Part shown: positions 1-9,727 of the stretch, piece by piece | Layout of the letters: each line of letters begins with the position of its first letter | Position numbering within the stretch: the stretch's first letter is position 1 | From: Deltaproteobacteria bacterium | GTDB taxonomy: Bacteria; UBA10199; JADGCS01 | Assembly (NCBI GenBank): GCA_015228875.1 | Contig: JADGCS010000019.1 | Coordinates: 1 to 49,249, forward strand | Direction of reading: 5' to 3' | Length of the DNA: 49,249 nt | The notes under the pieces: generated by a model | The model's input: only the letters and a program-made list of their open reading frames with translations | What the model was told of the DNA's origin: nothing | Databases searched by the model: none | Position numbers and translations under genes: made by a program

Positions 1-1
1 G

Positions 2-3000
2 GATATTGGTGCAGCGGCAATTGGCCTTGCGGAGCTTGTTATGTCCATTAATCCCACATGGACGGGGGATCACATTGTGAGCAGCGGCCAATTAAAGATC
101 AGTCAGGGGGCAAATTCTGCTGTGATTGCGGCGGCAGCTCTGTCGAGTACGCAGCAATTTACCTTACCGTCGGTTGGGGGGACCATCGCACTCCCCGGCG
201 ATTTTTCAGACGTGATGGATAATGATCTTTCGGGCGGGTCGGTTTTTGTTGGTAATACATCAGGTGAGGCAGTGGGAGTCGCGTTGACAGGTGATGCAAC
301 GATATCAAATACCGGGGTTTTAAGCATTGTTGATGGCAGGATTACAGGGGCCATGCTCGCCAACGAAACAGTGGCGTCAGCTGACATTGCAGACGATACA
401 ATCTCGACAACAGAAATGACAGTAGGCGGGCTGATGACAGCAGAGATCACGGATAACTCGATCATGGCCGCTGATATTGCCGCGGGGGGTGTGACAACCC
501 ATGAGATTGCTTCCGGGACAGTGGGTGCCTTGGATCTTGCAACGGGGATGAATGTTACATGGACGGGGGCGCATGTCTTTAACACCCTCACGGCAAGTGG
601 TGCCGCAACATTTAATAATCATGTCTCTTTTGTATCGGCGGCGGAGTTTGAGGGCAATCAGGAGTATATGCTTGGGGACGAGGAGAACCTGGTTTTGAGC
701 GCTCAGATGTCCGGCTCGACCGGCGAATTGGAGGCCGCAGCTTCGATGTTCGTCGGTGTGACCAATGACACAACCACAGGGACACAACTAGCCGGGGTAT
801 TTGCCGTTGAAGCAGCATCCAGCGGCAATACCGATATCATTCTGCGCGTGATGAACGATGCAGTGTCGAGTGTGCTCTACGGCGGTGTTTATATGGAGGG
901 AACCATCACAACAGGGATCGATTTGACGCATGGAGGTATCGGCACGGCTGTTGAGTTTGGCGACGGTGAGATCGTAGGATCCAACATTGAGATTGACGGA
1001 GAAAAGGGGAGGGTCGGGGTGTCAGGTGTGGTGTTGGAGGACACCAGCACAGATCATGCGTATCTTTTGCCAACGGAGATGACTGAAAACAATGTCTTCA
1101 GATTTCCGTTTACCGGAGGGACAGTACGCACAACGAACAGTCTGATAGATGGGACGGAGCTTAGAGATACCAAAATCTCAGCGGTAGATATTACAACAGG
1201 TGGGGCAGGGAGCGCCGAAGTGGAGGACGGGGTTGTCACGGCAGATGAGATTGCGGCCTCTGGTGTGACGCCCGCAGAGATTGCGGATGGGGCGGTGGGT
1301 GCCACAGACATTATTGCGGGTGCTGTGACTACGATCGAGATCGCGGATTATAGTGTGGATAATGCGGATATCAGCAGTACCGCGGGGATTTTTGATATCA
1401 AGGTGAGTGACAGCATCACGGTGGGGACATCGGGAACGGTGGAGGATGGGGCATTAACGGCGAACGTGAGCCTGCTCGGTCAGACGATCGAGTCATTGGA
1501 TATTCGCGATGGGGAGATCGGTTCATCAGATATTGGTGATGCAGGCATCACAGCGGCAGAGATCACAACGAGCGGTGTATGGGCGCAAGATATTGCAACG
1601 AGTGCGGTGTTGACAGCCGAGATTGCGGACGGGGCTGTGGGTGAAGCAGAGGTGGCAGCAAGTGCAGTATTTCCTGCTGAAATTTTAGACGGGACTCTTG
1701 TGGCCGCGGATATAGGCGCAGGTGCGGTTGGCGCGGCAGAACTTGTCTTGTCAATGAGTCCAACATGGACCGGAACGCACATTGTGAGCAGCGGGAACTT
1801 AAAGATCAAACAGGGGTCAGCGGCGGCCGTGATTTCTGTGGCCGCCTTGTCGGACACACGGCAATTCACATTCCCGGGAGTTGGCGGGACGCTGGTCACT
1901 ATTGATGATGTGACCGGCATTCGCGACAGGACCCTTGCCGAGCGTAGTATTTATGTGGGCAATGCATCAGGCAAGGGCGCGGGCGTGGCGTTAACAGGCG
2001 ACGCGACAATCACGAACGCGGGCGCGATGACAGTTCTTGATGGCAGTATGACGGGGGCGAAGATCAGTGATGGCACCGTGATGCCCGCAGACATTGCCAC
2101 GGATGCAGTGCAGGCGATGGATATCACAACACAGGGAGTCTCGTCGGCGGAGATCCTTGATGGCATTGTAACAGCGGGAGAGATGACAGACGCGGCGGTC
2201 GGGGAGGCCGAGGTGCAGGATGGCGCGGTTACGGCGGATGATATTGCGGGAGACGCAGTGCGCACGGCCGAGATCGAGTACGGGGCGATTGGCTCCGTGG
2301 ATATTGCGACGGGGGCTGTGACGAGTGCCGAGATTGCTTCGGGGGTGATTGGGACAAGCGAACTCGATTTGTCAATCAACCCGACATGGACAGGCAATCA
2401 CGAGTTTGGTGTGATCGCGGTGAGCGGGTCAGCGACGTTTAACGGGAATGTGGCGGTGACCCTGGTCTACCCCGAGCAGATGGGCATGCAGTCGACGATG
2501 GCGGGGGCCACAGACGGGACGGTCATGCAGGTTGGGCTGACAAACAACACGGAGTCAGCGACGCAGATGGTGATGACGGTGCGCGTGAGTGAAGGATCGA
2601 GTGCGGCCACAGAGACAGTCTTCCTGGTCGAAAATGCAGATACGGATACCGGGGTCACCAAGGGGATCGAGGTGAGGGGGAGTGCCGCGGTTACGACGGG
2701 CCTGGATGTGAGTGACAGCGATATAGAAACAGCGCTGGCCTTTGGCAGTAATGACTTATCGGGTGACAACTGGTTGGTGACAGGATCAAGCGGGAATGCG
2801 GTTTTTGGGACACTGTCTCTTAAATCGGGGAACACGACAGCGGTGTTGACACCTTCGGCGATGACAGCAAATCAGACCTTCCGGCTGCCCGTTACAGGTG
2901 GGATAGTGGCGTTAACAGGGGATTCGTGGACGACATCCCAGATCACGGATGGTACAGTGACAGCGGCGGATATTGCAGACGGCGTGGTACAGAGTGCCGA

Positions 3001-5818
3001 GATCATCGTCGGGGCGGTTGGTAGCGACGAGATTGCAGTAGCTGGTGTAACGGGGGCCGAGATTGAAGACGGTGCCATCAGTGCCACAGAGATTATAGCG
3101 GGTGGCGTCACAACGAGCGAGATCGCGGATTACATTGTGGACAACGCGGATATCAGCAGCACTGCGGGGATTTTTGATATCAAGGTGAGTGACAGCATCA
3201 CAGTGGGTGCTCTGGGTACAGTGGAAGATGGTGCATTGACGGCTTCAGTGAGTCTGCTGGGCCAGACAGTGGAGTCAACAGAGATTCGCGATGGGGAGAT
3301 TGGCGTATCAGATATTGGGGTTGCGGCCATCACAGCTGCAGAGATCACAACGAGCGGTGTATGGGCGCAAGATATCACAACAGGCGCGGTGTTGACAGCC
3401 GAGATAGCGGATGGGGCAGTCAGCGAGGCCGAGATAGCGGCAGGTGCCGTGCTGCCCACGGAGATCTTGGATGGGAGCCTTGTGGCCGCGGATATTGGTG
3501 CAGGTGCTGTGGGTTTGGCGGAGCTTATCGTGTCTATCAGTCCAACATGGACAGGGGAACATGTTGTGAGCAGTGGGAACTTAAGGATCAGTCAGGGGGT
3601 AAATTCTGCGGTGATCGCTGTGGCCGCCCTGTCGGGCACACAGCAATTTATGTTGCCGTCAACCGGCGGGAACGTGGCATTGGTATACGATGTCACTTCT
3701 GCCTCAAAATTGTCAAACACCCTCGCCGAGCGCAGTGTCTTTGTGGGTAACGCGTCGGGGAATGCAGAGGCAATGGCATTGACAGGAGATGGAACAATCA
3801 CAAGTGCAGGGGCCTTTTCGGTCCTTGCAAACAGTGTGACGGGGGCCAAGATCACCGACAACACCATCACGGCGGTTGATATAAGCACTGACACTCTTGC
3901 GGATACGGACATCAACAGTGCCGCGGTGGGCGGGGCTGAGATGACAGACAATTCAATCGGGGCTCAGGATCTTTCGGCAAACTCCGTGAGATCACAGGAA
4001 GTTCTGGACGGTTCGGTAACGGCGGCGGATATTGCTGTATCAGCTGTTGAATCGGATCAAATAATTAATGACTCCATAACGGCGCAGGACATTACCACGG
4101 GAGGGGTAGCGACAAGTGAGATATTGAATGGCACCATTGGCGCTGCCGACATCAATGCAGGGATGACAGCGACATGGTCAGGGGTACATGGATTTAACGG
4201 GCTCTCTGTTTCGGGTGAGGCGACATTTAACGACGATATAAAAATTAATCTGTCGCAAGAAGAGCAGGTCTTCATCAATTCCCAGTTGACAGGGAGCACG
4301 GCGGCAACTGTCTTTGCCATAGATTTTGTCAATCAGACATCAGATGGCACTCAGACTGTTGCGAACATTACCAACAAATCCGGTTCTACAGGTGTCTCTG
4401 ATGCCATGATCGCTCTTTTTAATGACAGTGCCCTTCCTCTTACAGCGGGTGTTTCTCTCGATGGGACAATGGCCGTTGCAGTTAACGTGTCAGATGCGGG
4501 TTTGGTCCTGTCTATGCTGGCCGGGTCTAATGACCTCGAAGGGGATCACTGGTATATCTCTGGTGATAATGGGGCATTGCGTGTCAACGAGTTACAATTA
4601 ATGTCTGGCGCAAACTCAGCAAAGTTTATCCCATCGGCACTGATGGCTAGCGATCAGAATTTCCAACTTCCGGCAACAGGAGGGACCATTGCTCTGACCA
4701 GCTTTTCTTCGATCACGAGCGCTGCCATTGTTGACCTGACCATCGCCGCACAGGATATAGCTACGCAGGCGGTTTCCTCCGCAGAGATTAAGGACGGGGC
4801 CATTGCGGACGCTGATATTGGGGCAGATGCGGTAGGGGCTTCAGAGATCATATCAGGGGCTGTGGGGACCTCCGAAATAAGTCTTGGCATCAGTCCGACT
4901 TGGACGGGGACTCACGTTGTTGGTTCGGGGAGTCTTGTGATCACAGACGGGACAGAGCGGGCTGTGCTTAAGAGCACGCTTCTGGCCAATCAGAGCTTTG
5001 TGTTTCCACAGGCTGGTGGCACCATTCTTCTAGAGAATGATGTATCAAATTATCTTGATAAAACATCGTTGAGCAGCGCCAAGGTCTTTGTAGGCAATAG
5101 CGCCAATATCGCGGAGGCGAGGAGTATCAGCGGCGATGCTGCGATTACGAGTGCGGGGGTGTTCACTGCCAGTTTTACAAATTTTTCAAGTGCATGGTTT
5201 GTTGACGGAACCATTGTACAGGCTGATGTTGCAGACGATGCTGTCGGGGTATCAGAGCTCGCCGCTGATGCTGTGGGGGCTTCAGAAATCGCAGCCGGTG
5301 CTGTGGGGACATCGGAGCTTGATCTGACCATCAATCCCACATGGACAGGGTCCCACGTGTTTACGACAGAGAAATTCAAGATCAATGATGGTGGTGGTCA
5401 GATGGCGGTCCTTGCGATGGCGGATATCTCTGCCGACAAGAGTTTTGTTTTTCCGTCAACCGGCGGGACCATTGCAAAACAAACAGTCATGTCCAGAACA
5501 TTTTTTATCCCGTCCGTTGCGGAGTCAGATGATTTTCTGTTATTCAGGGCGCCCGAAGGTCTCACGGTCACCGCGTTTTATGGTATTGTCAGCGGGACAT
5601 CTACCACGGCAACATTTAACCTGCAGGAGTGTAGCGCAGATGGTGCCGCCTGTGGCAACATGGGGGATTCGGCCCTTGTCGCCCACAGCACCAATTCGAC
5701 ACGTAACACCTTCTCGGATGATACCGTTGATGCGGGTGATTATATCAAACTCGATATCAGCTCTTTTTCGGGGACGCCGGGCACATTGACGGTGGTGATA
5801 GAGTACAGGGTGTATTAG
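2..5818 (+). CDS. Giant repetitive fibre/adhesin-like protein, 5' partial
   Basis: The frame is open from base 2, so the true start is upstream; about 1,938 residues lie in the window. Two repeat types alternate. One is a ten-residue coil built on A-[DE]-I-x-x-G-[AT]-V. The other is a longer module opening with PTWTGxH, then SSGxLxI, then FxxPxxGGT. WTG (once WSG) anchors start near bases 44, 548, 1751, 2372, 3533, 4163, 4886 and 5327. The second and fourth large blocks repeat at DNA level with an offset of 1,782 bases. Composition is rich in A, G, S, T, D and I, with few basic residues. The last ~100 residues (from about base 5500) are unique and hold the only visible cysteine pair, like a cap or sorting domain. 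Such decapeptide coils are typical of beta-helical phage tail fibres and bacterial surface proteins. A surface fibre or adhesin is inferred; no signal peptide can be checked because the N-terminus is missing. It is transcribed toward the convergent dus gene. Confidence 0.8.
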   Translation, partial: DIGAAAIGLAELVMSINPTWTGDHIVSSGQLKISQGANSAVIAAAALSSTQQFTLPSVGGTIALPGDFSDVMDNDLSGGSVFVGNTSGEAVGVALTGDATISNTGVLSIVDGRITGAMLANETVASADIADDTISTTEMTVGGLMTAEITDNSIMAADIAAGGVTTHEIASGTVGALDLATGMNVTWTGAHVFNTLTASGAATFNNHVSFVSAAEFEGNQEYMLGDEENLVLSAQMSGSTGELEAAASMFVGVTNDTTTGTQLAGVFAVEAASSGNTDIILRVMNDAVSSVLYGGVYMEGTITTGIDLTHGGIGTAVEFGDGEIVGSNIEIDGEKGRVGVSGVVLEDTSTDHAYLLPTEMTENNVFRFPFTGGTVRTTNSLIDGTELRDTKISAVDITTGGAGSAEVEDGVVTADEIAASGVTPAEIADGAVGATDIIAGAVTTIEIADYSVDNADISSTAGIFDIKVSDSITVGTSGTVEDGALTANVSLLGQTIESLDIRDGEIGSSDIGDAGITAAEITTSGVWAQDIATSAVLTAEIADGAVGEAEVAASAVFPAEILDGTLVAADIGAGAVGAAELVLSMSPTWTGTHIVSSGNLKIKQGSAAAVISVAALSDTRQFTFPGVGGTLVTIDDVTGIRDRTLAERSIYVGNASGKGAGVALTGDATITNAGAMTVLDGSMTGAKISDGTVMPADIATDAVQAMDITTQGVSSAEILDGIVTAGEMTDAAVGEAEVQDGAVTADDIAGDAVRTAEIEYGAIGSVDIATGAVTSAEIASGVIGTSELDLSINPTWTGNHEFGVIAVSGSATFNGNVAVTLVYPEQMGMQSTMAGATDGTVMQVGLTNNTESATQMVMTVRVSEGSSAATETVFLVENADTDTGVTKGIEVRGSAAVTTGLDVSDSDIETALAFGSNDLSGDNWLVTGSSGNAVFGTLSLKSGNTTAVLTPSAMTANQTFRLPVTGGIVALTGDSWTTSQITDGTVTAADIADGVVQSAEIIVGAVGSDEIAVAGVTGAEIEDGAISATEIIAGGVTTSEIADYIVDNADISSTAGIFDIKVSDSITVGALGTVEDGALTASVSLLGQTVESTEIRDGEIGVSDIGVAAITAAEITTSGVWAQDITTGAVLTAEIADGAVSEAEIAAGAVLPTEILDGSLVAADIGAGAVGLAELIVSISPTWTGEHVVSSGNLRISQGVNSAVIAVAALSGTQQFMLPSTGGNVALVYDVTSASKLSNTLAERSVFVGNASGNAEAMALTGDGTITSAGAFSVLANSVTGAKITDNTITAVDISTDTLADTDINSAAVGGAEMTDNSIGAQDLSANSVRSQEVLDGSVTAADIAVSAVESDQIINDSITAQDITTGGVATSEILNGTIGAADINAGMTATWSGVHGFNGLSVSGEATFNDDIKINLSQEEQVFINSQLTGSTAATVFAIDFVNQTSDGTQTVANITNKSGSTGVSDAMIALFNDSALPLTAGVSLDGTMAVAVNVSDAGLVLSMLAGSNDLEGDHWYISGDNGALRVNELQLMSGANSAKFIPSALMASDQNFQLPATGGTIALTSFSSITSAAIVDLTIAAQDIATQAVSSAEIKDGAIADADIGADAVGASEIISGAVGTSEISLGISPTWTGTHVVGSGSLVITDGTERAVLKSTLLANQSFVFPQAGGTILLENDVSNYLDKTSLSSAKVFVGNSANIAEARSISGDAAITSAGVFTASFTNFSSAWFVDGTIVQADVADDAVGVSELAADAVGASEIAAGAVGTSELDLTINPTWTGSHVFTTEKFKINDGGGQMAVLAMADISADKSFVFPSTGGTIAKQTVMSRTFFIPSVAESDDFLLFRAPEGLTVTAFYGIVSGTSTTATFNLQECSADGAACGNMGDSALVAHSTNSTRNTFSDDTVDAGDYIKLDISSFSGTPGTLTVVIEYRVY

Positions 5819-5851
5819 CACCAACCTTCATTCATGATTGAAGCACACCGG

Positions 5852-5961
5852 AAATCAGGTGATGCGGGATTTAATTGAGTTCTACGCGACTTCCCGTGCT
5901 TCACCTTTGGATGCGCAACTTTGACTCTCCAAACTCAATTAAATCCCGCATCACCTGATTT
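5852..5961. repeat. 30 bp perfect inverted repeat, possible bidirectional terminator
   Basis: Bases 5852-5881 and 5932-5961 are perfect reverse complements separated by 50 bases. Six T residues (5959-5964) follow the right arm on the plus strand. It lies between two convergent genes, so it could end transcription of the giant gene and of dus. The arm contains the motif GATGCGGGATTTAAT, found again at 26.9 kb and 38.55 kb, so it may derive from a dispersed element. Confidence 0.7.
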
Positions 5962-5972
5962 TTTGTTCTGGG

Positions 5973-6962
5973 TTAATGCGTTTCCATGATAAAAAACGCG
6001 TCCAGTCTTCTTTTAATTGCTGCCCAGTCGTTGATCCTGACCATCTCGTTTCTAAATACAGCGCCGTCCTTGATGCCTTTGGTGAAGGTGCAGATAAATT
6101 TTCGCATGTTTTTAATTCCCGTTGCATTGCCAAAAAACGCCATTGAGGAGGTGTACAACTTGAGGATCATTTGTTTAAGCTCTTCTGCGGTGGGGGTGTT
6201 TTGTCTGTCGTTGACAAAGTCAGAAAAGATCCAGGGTTTTTTAAAGGCACCGCGGCCTGTCATGACCGCATCACAGCCGGTCTTTTGCATCATGGCTTCG
6301 GCGTCGATGGCCTCAAAGACGTCACCATTGCCGATCACAGGGATCGCAATGGATTCTTTTACGGTTTTAATGATCCCCCAGTCTGAGTTTCCAGAATACC
6401 CCTGCGATCGTGTGCGGCCGTGGATGGTCACGGCATCAACACCATGAGCCTCGGCAATCTTTGCAATCAGGGGGGCATTGATATGGTTGTGATCCCAGCC
6501 CGCCCTCATTTTGATGGTAAAGACACCGCGGATATTTTTTCTCATCTGGTCAAATATTTCTTTAAGCCTCTCGGGGTCGTTCATCAGGATCGAACCGCCG
6601 CCATCGTTGATGATCTTTCGTGCGGGGCATCCAAGATTTAAATCAATCACATCAGCCCCGAGATCCTGTAAAATGGCTGCGGCCTCACCAAGGGTTTTCG
6701 GATCATTGCCAAACAACTGCATGGCGATGGGGTGTTCCGCCTCGTCGTATTCCAGAATTTTAAAAGTCTTCTTATCTCTTAAAACAAGGGCCTTTGCGGA
6801 GACCATCTGGTTAAAGACAAGACCGGCGCCGTATTCACGGCAAAGCATGCGAAAGGGTTTAAGGGTGATCCCGCACAAAGGGGCAAGGATCAGCCGGTGA
6901 GGGAGAGTGAGGTCTTTGATTTTAAGCGCGTTACGCATGAGTGCGTTTTGGATCCCGCACAC
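5973..6962 (-). CDS. dusB: tRNA-dihydrouridine synthase (Dus family)
   Basis: An FMN-dependent enzyme that reduces uridines in the tRNA D-loop to dihydrouridine. The TIM-barrel hallmarks are in order: LAPLCGIT near residues 26-33, the catalytic cysteine C112 in LNLGCPARKI, KMRAG at 151-155, HGRTR at 181-185, GNGDV at 211-215 and GRGAF at 236-240. The length, 329 residues, is normal for DusB-like proteins. The listed start is GTG at 6962. An in-frame ATG at 6938, giving MRNALKIKDLTL, is equally plausible because neither has a strong ribosome site. It follows alaS on the same strand after 35 bases and is probably co-transcribed. The exact subtype (DusB or other) is not certain. Confidence 0.93.
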   Translation of the reverse strand: MCGIQNALMRNALKIKDLTLPHRLILAPLCGITLKPFRMLCREYGAGLVFNQMVSAKALVLRDKKTFKILEYDEAEHPIAMQLFGNDPKTLGEAAAILQDLGADVIDLNLGCPARKIINDGGGSILMNDPERLKEIFDQMRKNIRGVFTIKMRAGWDHNHINAPLIAKIAEAHGVDAVTIHGRTRSQGYSGNSDWGIIKTVKESIAIPVIGNGDVFEAIDAEAMMQKTGCDAVMTGRGAFKKPWIFSDFVNDRQNTPTAEELKQMILKLYTSSMAFFGNATGIKNMRKFICTFTKGIKDGAVFRNEMVRINDWAAIKRRLDAFFIMETH

Positions 6963-6997
6963 CTGTCAGTTTATGTGTGGGTACCGCCGTTTCCAGG

Positions 6998-9622
6998 TCA
7001 CAGAATCTCTTTGAGACTGTCTTTTATTCCGCTGATGCCCGAGGGGTTGTTGCCGCCAGCCTGCGCCATGTCTGGTTTTCCTCCGCCGCGGCCGTTGATG
7101 AGTGTGGCAAGAGGTGACAGAATTTTATTTGCAGGGTACTTGATGACAAGATCGCCTGTCACAGCAACAACGATGACGGCCTTGTTGTCATCGGCCGCAG
7201 TCACCACGGCAATGCCCGATTTGATTTTGTCCCGCATTGTAAGGGCGACATCGCGCACAGTATCGGGATTGTCTGCATGGTAAAGGGCCACCTTGACGCC
7301 GTTGATCTCACAGGTGTCTTTAAGGAGGTCGGCCGAACCTTTCTGCATCATTTCACCCGTGAGTTTTATGTTTTCTTTTTCGAGGGTCTTGATTTTCTTT
7401 TTGAGGCCTTCGACCTTGTCCGCAAGTTCGTCGGGCTGCACCTTAAGACTTGATGAGACAAGCCTGATGATGTCGGCGTCCTTTTGTGACTGTTTGATGG
7501 CGGCGAGTCCGGTCAGAGCCTCGATGCGCCTGATGCCCGCGGCGATACTGCCCTCGGAAAGAATTTTAAAAAAGCCGATTTCACTGGTGTGATCGATGTG
7601 CGTGCCGCCGCAGAGTTCGGTAGAATAATCACCCACCGTGATCACCCTGACGGTGCGTGCGTATTTGTCTCCAAAAAAGGCGAGGGCCCCTTTTTTAAGG
7701 GCGTCCTCGTAGTCCATTTCGGCCTTGATGACAGCGTGGTTGGCCAAAACAACCTGATTGACCTGATTTTCTATTTCTTTGAGTGTGTTTTCTAAAATCG
7801 CCTCGAAGTGCGAAAAGTCAAAGCGCAGGATTGTGTCATCGACGTACGAACCCGCCTGTCGCACATGTGTTCCCAGGGTCTTTCTTAACGCGCTGTGCAT
7901 GATGTGTGTCGCCGTGTGATTGCGCTTGATGGCGTTTCTGCGCTCGCCTGAAACCAGAAGCGTGATGCTGTCGCCAACTCTCACGGTCCCCGTTTTAACA
8001 GTGGCCATGTGTGTGATGACATCGGGCAGGGGCTTTTGTGTATTGGTGACGAGGGCTTGAAACCCGTTGTTATTGATGGTGCCTGTATCGCCTGTCTGGC
8101 CGCCGCTCTCGGCGTAGAAGGGGGTTTGGTCGCAGATCAGTTCAAAATCACCGGTCTCAACACTCTCTACAGCGCGACCATCCTTGATGAGCGCGCGCAC
8201 GGTGGACTGACCCTCAAGGGTCTCGTAGCCGGTAAACACACACTGCCGGGATTCTTTAAGATCAAAATAGCAATCCGCGGTGGTTTTTTCTCCTGTGCCC
8301 GCCCAGCCTGATCTTGCCCTTTCTTTTTGCTCCAACATGTTTTTTTCAAACCCTGGCATGTCGACAGTCATTTTGTTTTCGGCCGCAATGATTTCTGTCA
8401 GGTCAACAGGAAAACCATAGGTGTCGTAGAGTTTAAAGACAATTGCTCCCGGCAGAACAGGGTTTTTGCTGTTTTTAAGGGTATCAATTTCTGTCGAGAG
8501 CAGTTTGAGGCCTTTTTCGAGCGTGTCAAAAAAGCGCTCTTCTTCGGCGTGTGTTACTTTTTCGATTGTCTTTTGATTTGCAGCGAGTTCGGGATAGGCC
8601 CCGGCCATTTCGGTCACGACACAGGGCACAAGTTTATAGAAAAAAGGCCCGGATTGTCCCAAAAGTTTTCCGTGCCTGATGGCCCTGCGCATGATGCGTC
8701 TTAATACATAGCCGCGGCCGTCGTTTGATGGCAGTACCCCGTCCGCGATCAAGAAAACAGTGGCCCGTATGTGGTCGGCGATCACACGGATACTGGTGTC
8801 GTCGGGATCACCCCCGCCGTATTTTTTTTGGGTGATCTGCTCTATCGCACTGATGATGGGTGTGAACAGGTCGGAGTCATAATTTGATTTTTTATTCTGA
8901 AGGACCGCGGCAAGCCTTTCGAGTCCCATGCCTGTGTCTATTGAGGGTTTGGGGAGAGGGACCATGGCACCGTCAGACTGTCTTTCGAACTGCATGAAGA
9001 CGAGGTTCCATATTTCGATGACGCGGTCGCAGTCGCATTTACCGAACGCACAGTCGGGATTGTTAAGTGTGCAGGGGATCTGCTGGTCGTAGTGAATTTC
9101 GGAACACGGGCCGCACGGTCCGGTGGGACCCATGGACCAGAAGTTGTCCTTTTCGCCCATGCGGACGATCCGGTCTACAGGGACGCGGATGTCGTCTCTC
9201 CAGATGTTAAAGGCCTCGTCGTCCTCTGTAAACACGGTGATCATAAGCCTGTCTTTGGGGAGCTTGACGACCTCGGTGAGAAACTCCCAGGCGAGGGCAA
9301 TGGCCTCTTTTTTAAAATAATGACCAAAACTGAAATTACCGAGCATCTCAAAAAAAGTATGGTGGCGTGCTGTCCTGCCCACATTTTCGAGGTCGTTGTG
9401 TTTTCCCGAAACCCGCATGCATTTTTGTGATGATGTGGCGCGGGAGAAAGGGGCCTGATCCTGGCCTGTAAAATAATTTTTAAACTGGACCATCCCCGCG
9501 TTTGTAAAAAACAGCGTGGGGTCGCTCGCAGGGATAAGACTGGAGCTCTTTACGGATTGATGATTTTTGGAAATAAAAAATTCGAGAAATGTTTTTCTTG
9601 TTTGATTGCCGGTCAGTTTCAT
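6998..9622 (-). CDS. alaS: Alanyl-tRNA synthetase
   Basis: Charges tRNA(Ala) with alanine and hydrolyses mischarged product in the cytoplasm. The 874-residue length matches full-size bacterial AlaS. The class II aminoacylation core is at the N-terminus (RHHTFFEMLGNFSFGHYF motif). The editing domain shows NHTATH (H569, H573) and CGGTHI (C671, H675), the expected zinc and editing residues. The C-Ala domain ends with a glycine-rich GRGGGKPDMAQAGG stretch typical of the family. Its start lies 105 bases from the divergent hyfB start. A promoter TTGCAC-N17-TTAAAT is visible just upstream, placing transcription almost at the ATG; an AAGG also sits 4 bases before the start codon. Confidence 0.98.
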   Translation of the reverse strand: MKLTGNQTRKTFLEFFISKNHQSVKSSSLIPASDPTLFFTNAGMVQFKNYFTGQDQAPFSRATSSQKCMRVSGKHNDLENVGRTARHHTFFEMLGNFSFGHYFKKEAIALAWEFLTEVVKLPKDRLMITVFTEDDEAFNIWRDDIRVPVDRIVRMGEKDNFWSMGPTGPCGPCSEIHYDQQIPCTLNNPDCAFGKCDCDRVIEIWNLVFMQFERQSDGAMVPLPKPSIDTGMGLERLAAVLQNKKSNYDSDLFTPIISAIEQITQKKYGGGDPDDTSIRVIADHIRATVFLIADGVLPSNDGRGYVLRRIMRRAIRHGKLLGQSGPFFYKLVPCVVTEMAGAYPELAANQKTIEKVTHAEEERFFDTLEKGLKLLSTEIDTLKNSKNPVLPGAIVFKLYDTYGFPVDLTEIIAAENKMTVDMPGFEKNMLEQKERARSGWAGTGEKTTADCYFDLKESRQCVFTGYETLEGQSTVRALIKDGRAVESVETGDFELICDQTPFYAESGGQTGDTGTINNNGFQALVTNTQKPLPDVITHMATVKTGTVRVGDSITLLVSGERRNAIKRNHTATHIMHSALRKTLGTHVRQAGSYVDDTILRFDFSHFEAILENTLKEIENQVNQVVLANHAVIKAEMDYEDALKKGALAFFGDKYARTVRVITVGDYSTELCGGTHIDHTSEIGFFKILSEGSIAAGIRRIEALTGLAAIKQSQKDADIIRLVSSSLKVQPDELADKVEGLKKKIKTLEKENIKLTGEMMQKGSADLLKDTCEINGVKVALYHADNPDTVRDVALTMRDKIKSGIAVVTAADDNKAVIVVAVTGDLVIKYPANKILSPLATLINGRGGGKPDMAQAGGNNPSGISGIKDSLKEIL

Positions 9623-9630
9623 GCGGCCTT

Positions 9631-9659
9631 ATTTAAGCGATCGGGGCAGGGGGGTGCAA
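9631..9659 (-). promoter_or_regulatory. Predicted sigma-70-type promoter of alaS
   Basis: On the minus strand TTGCAC (9654-9659) is separated by 17 bases from TTAAAT (9631-9636). The -10 ends 9 bases before the alaS ATG, leaving almost no leader. The -10 matches consensus at four of six positions, so confidence is moderate. Confidence 0.45.
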
Positions 9660-9689
9660 GTCATAAAACCTTAAGCACATTTCTTACCC

Positions 9690-9718
9690 TTGCCAAATCA
9701 ACAACAAAGATCTATAAT
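9690..9718 (+). promoter_or_regulatory. Predicted sigma-70-type promoter of the hyf/ehr operon
   Basis: TTGCCA (9690-9695), a 17-base spacer and a perfect TATAAT (9713-9718). The ATG of hyfB is only ten bases beyond the -10 box and has no Shine-Dalgarno sequence, so the message is predicted to be leaderless or nearly so. Confidence 0.65.
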
Positions 9719-9727
9719 GGCCGCGCC

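Noticed and set aside
103-5385. Many open frames on the minus strand within the giant gene (for example 103-591, 1480-1920, 1951-2397)
   Set aside because: They are mirror images of the biased codons of the repeat protein; their products are low-complexity Ser/Ala/Ile strings and have no ribosome sites.
9557-9727. Longer start for the hyfB-like gene
   Set aside because: It would overlap the start of alaS and add residues with no membrane or family character; the promoter lies at 9690-9718.
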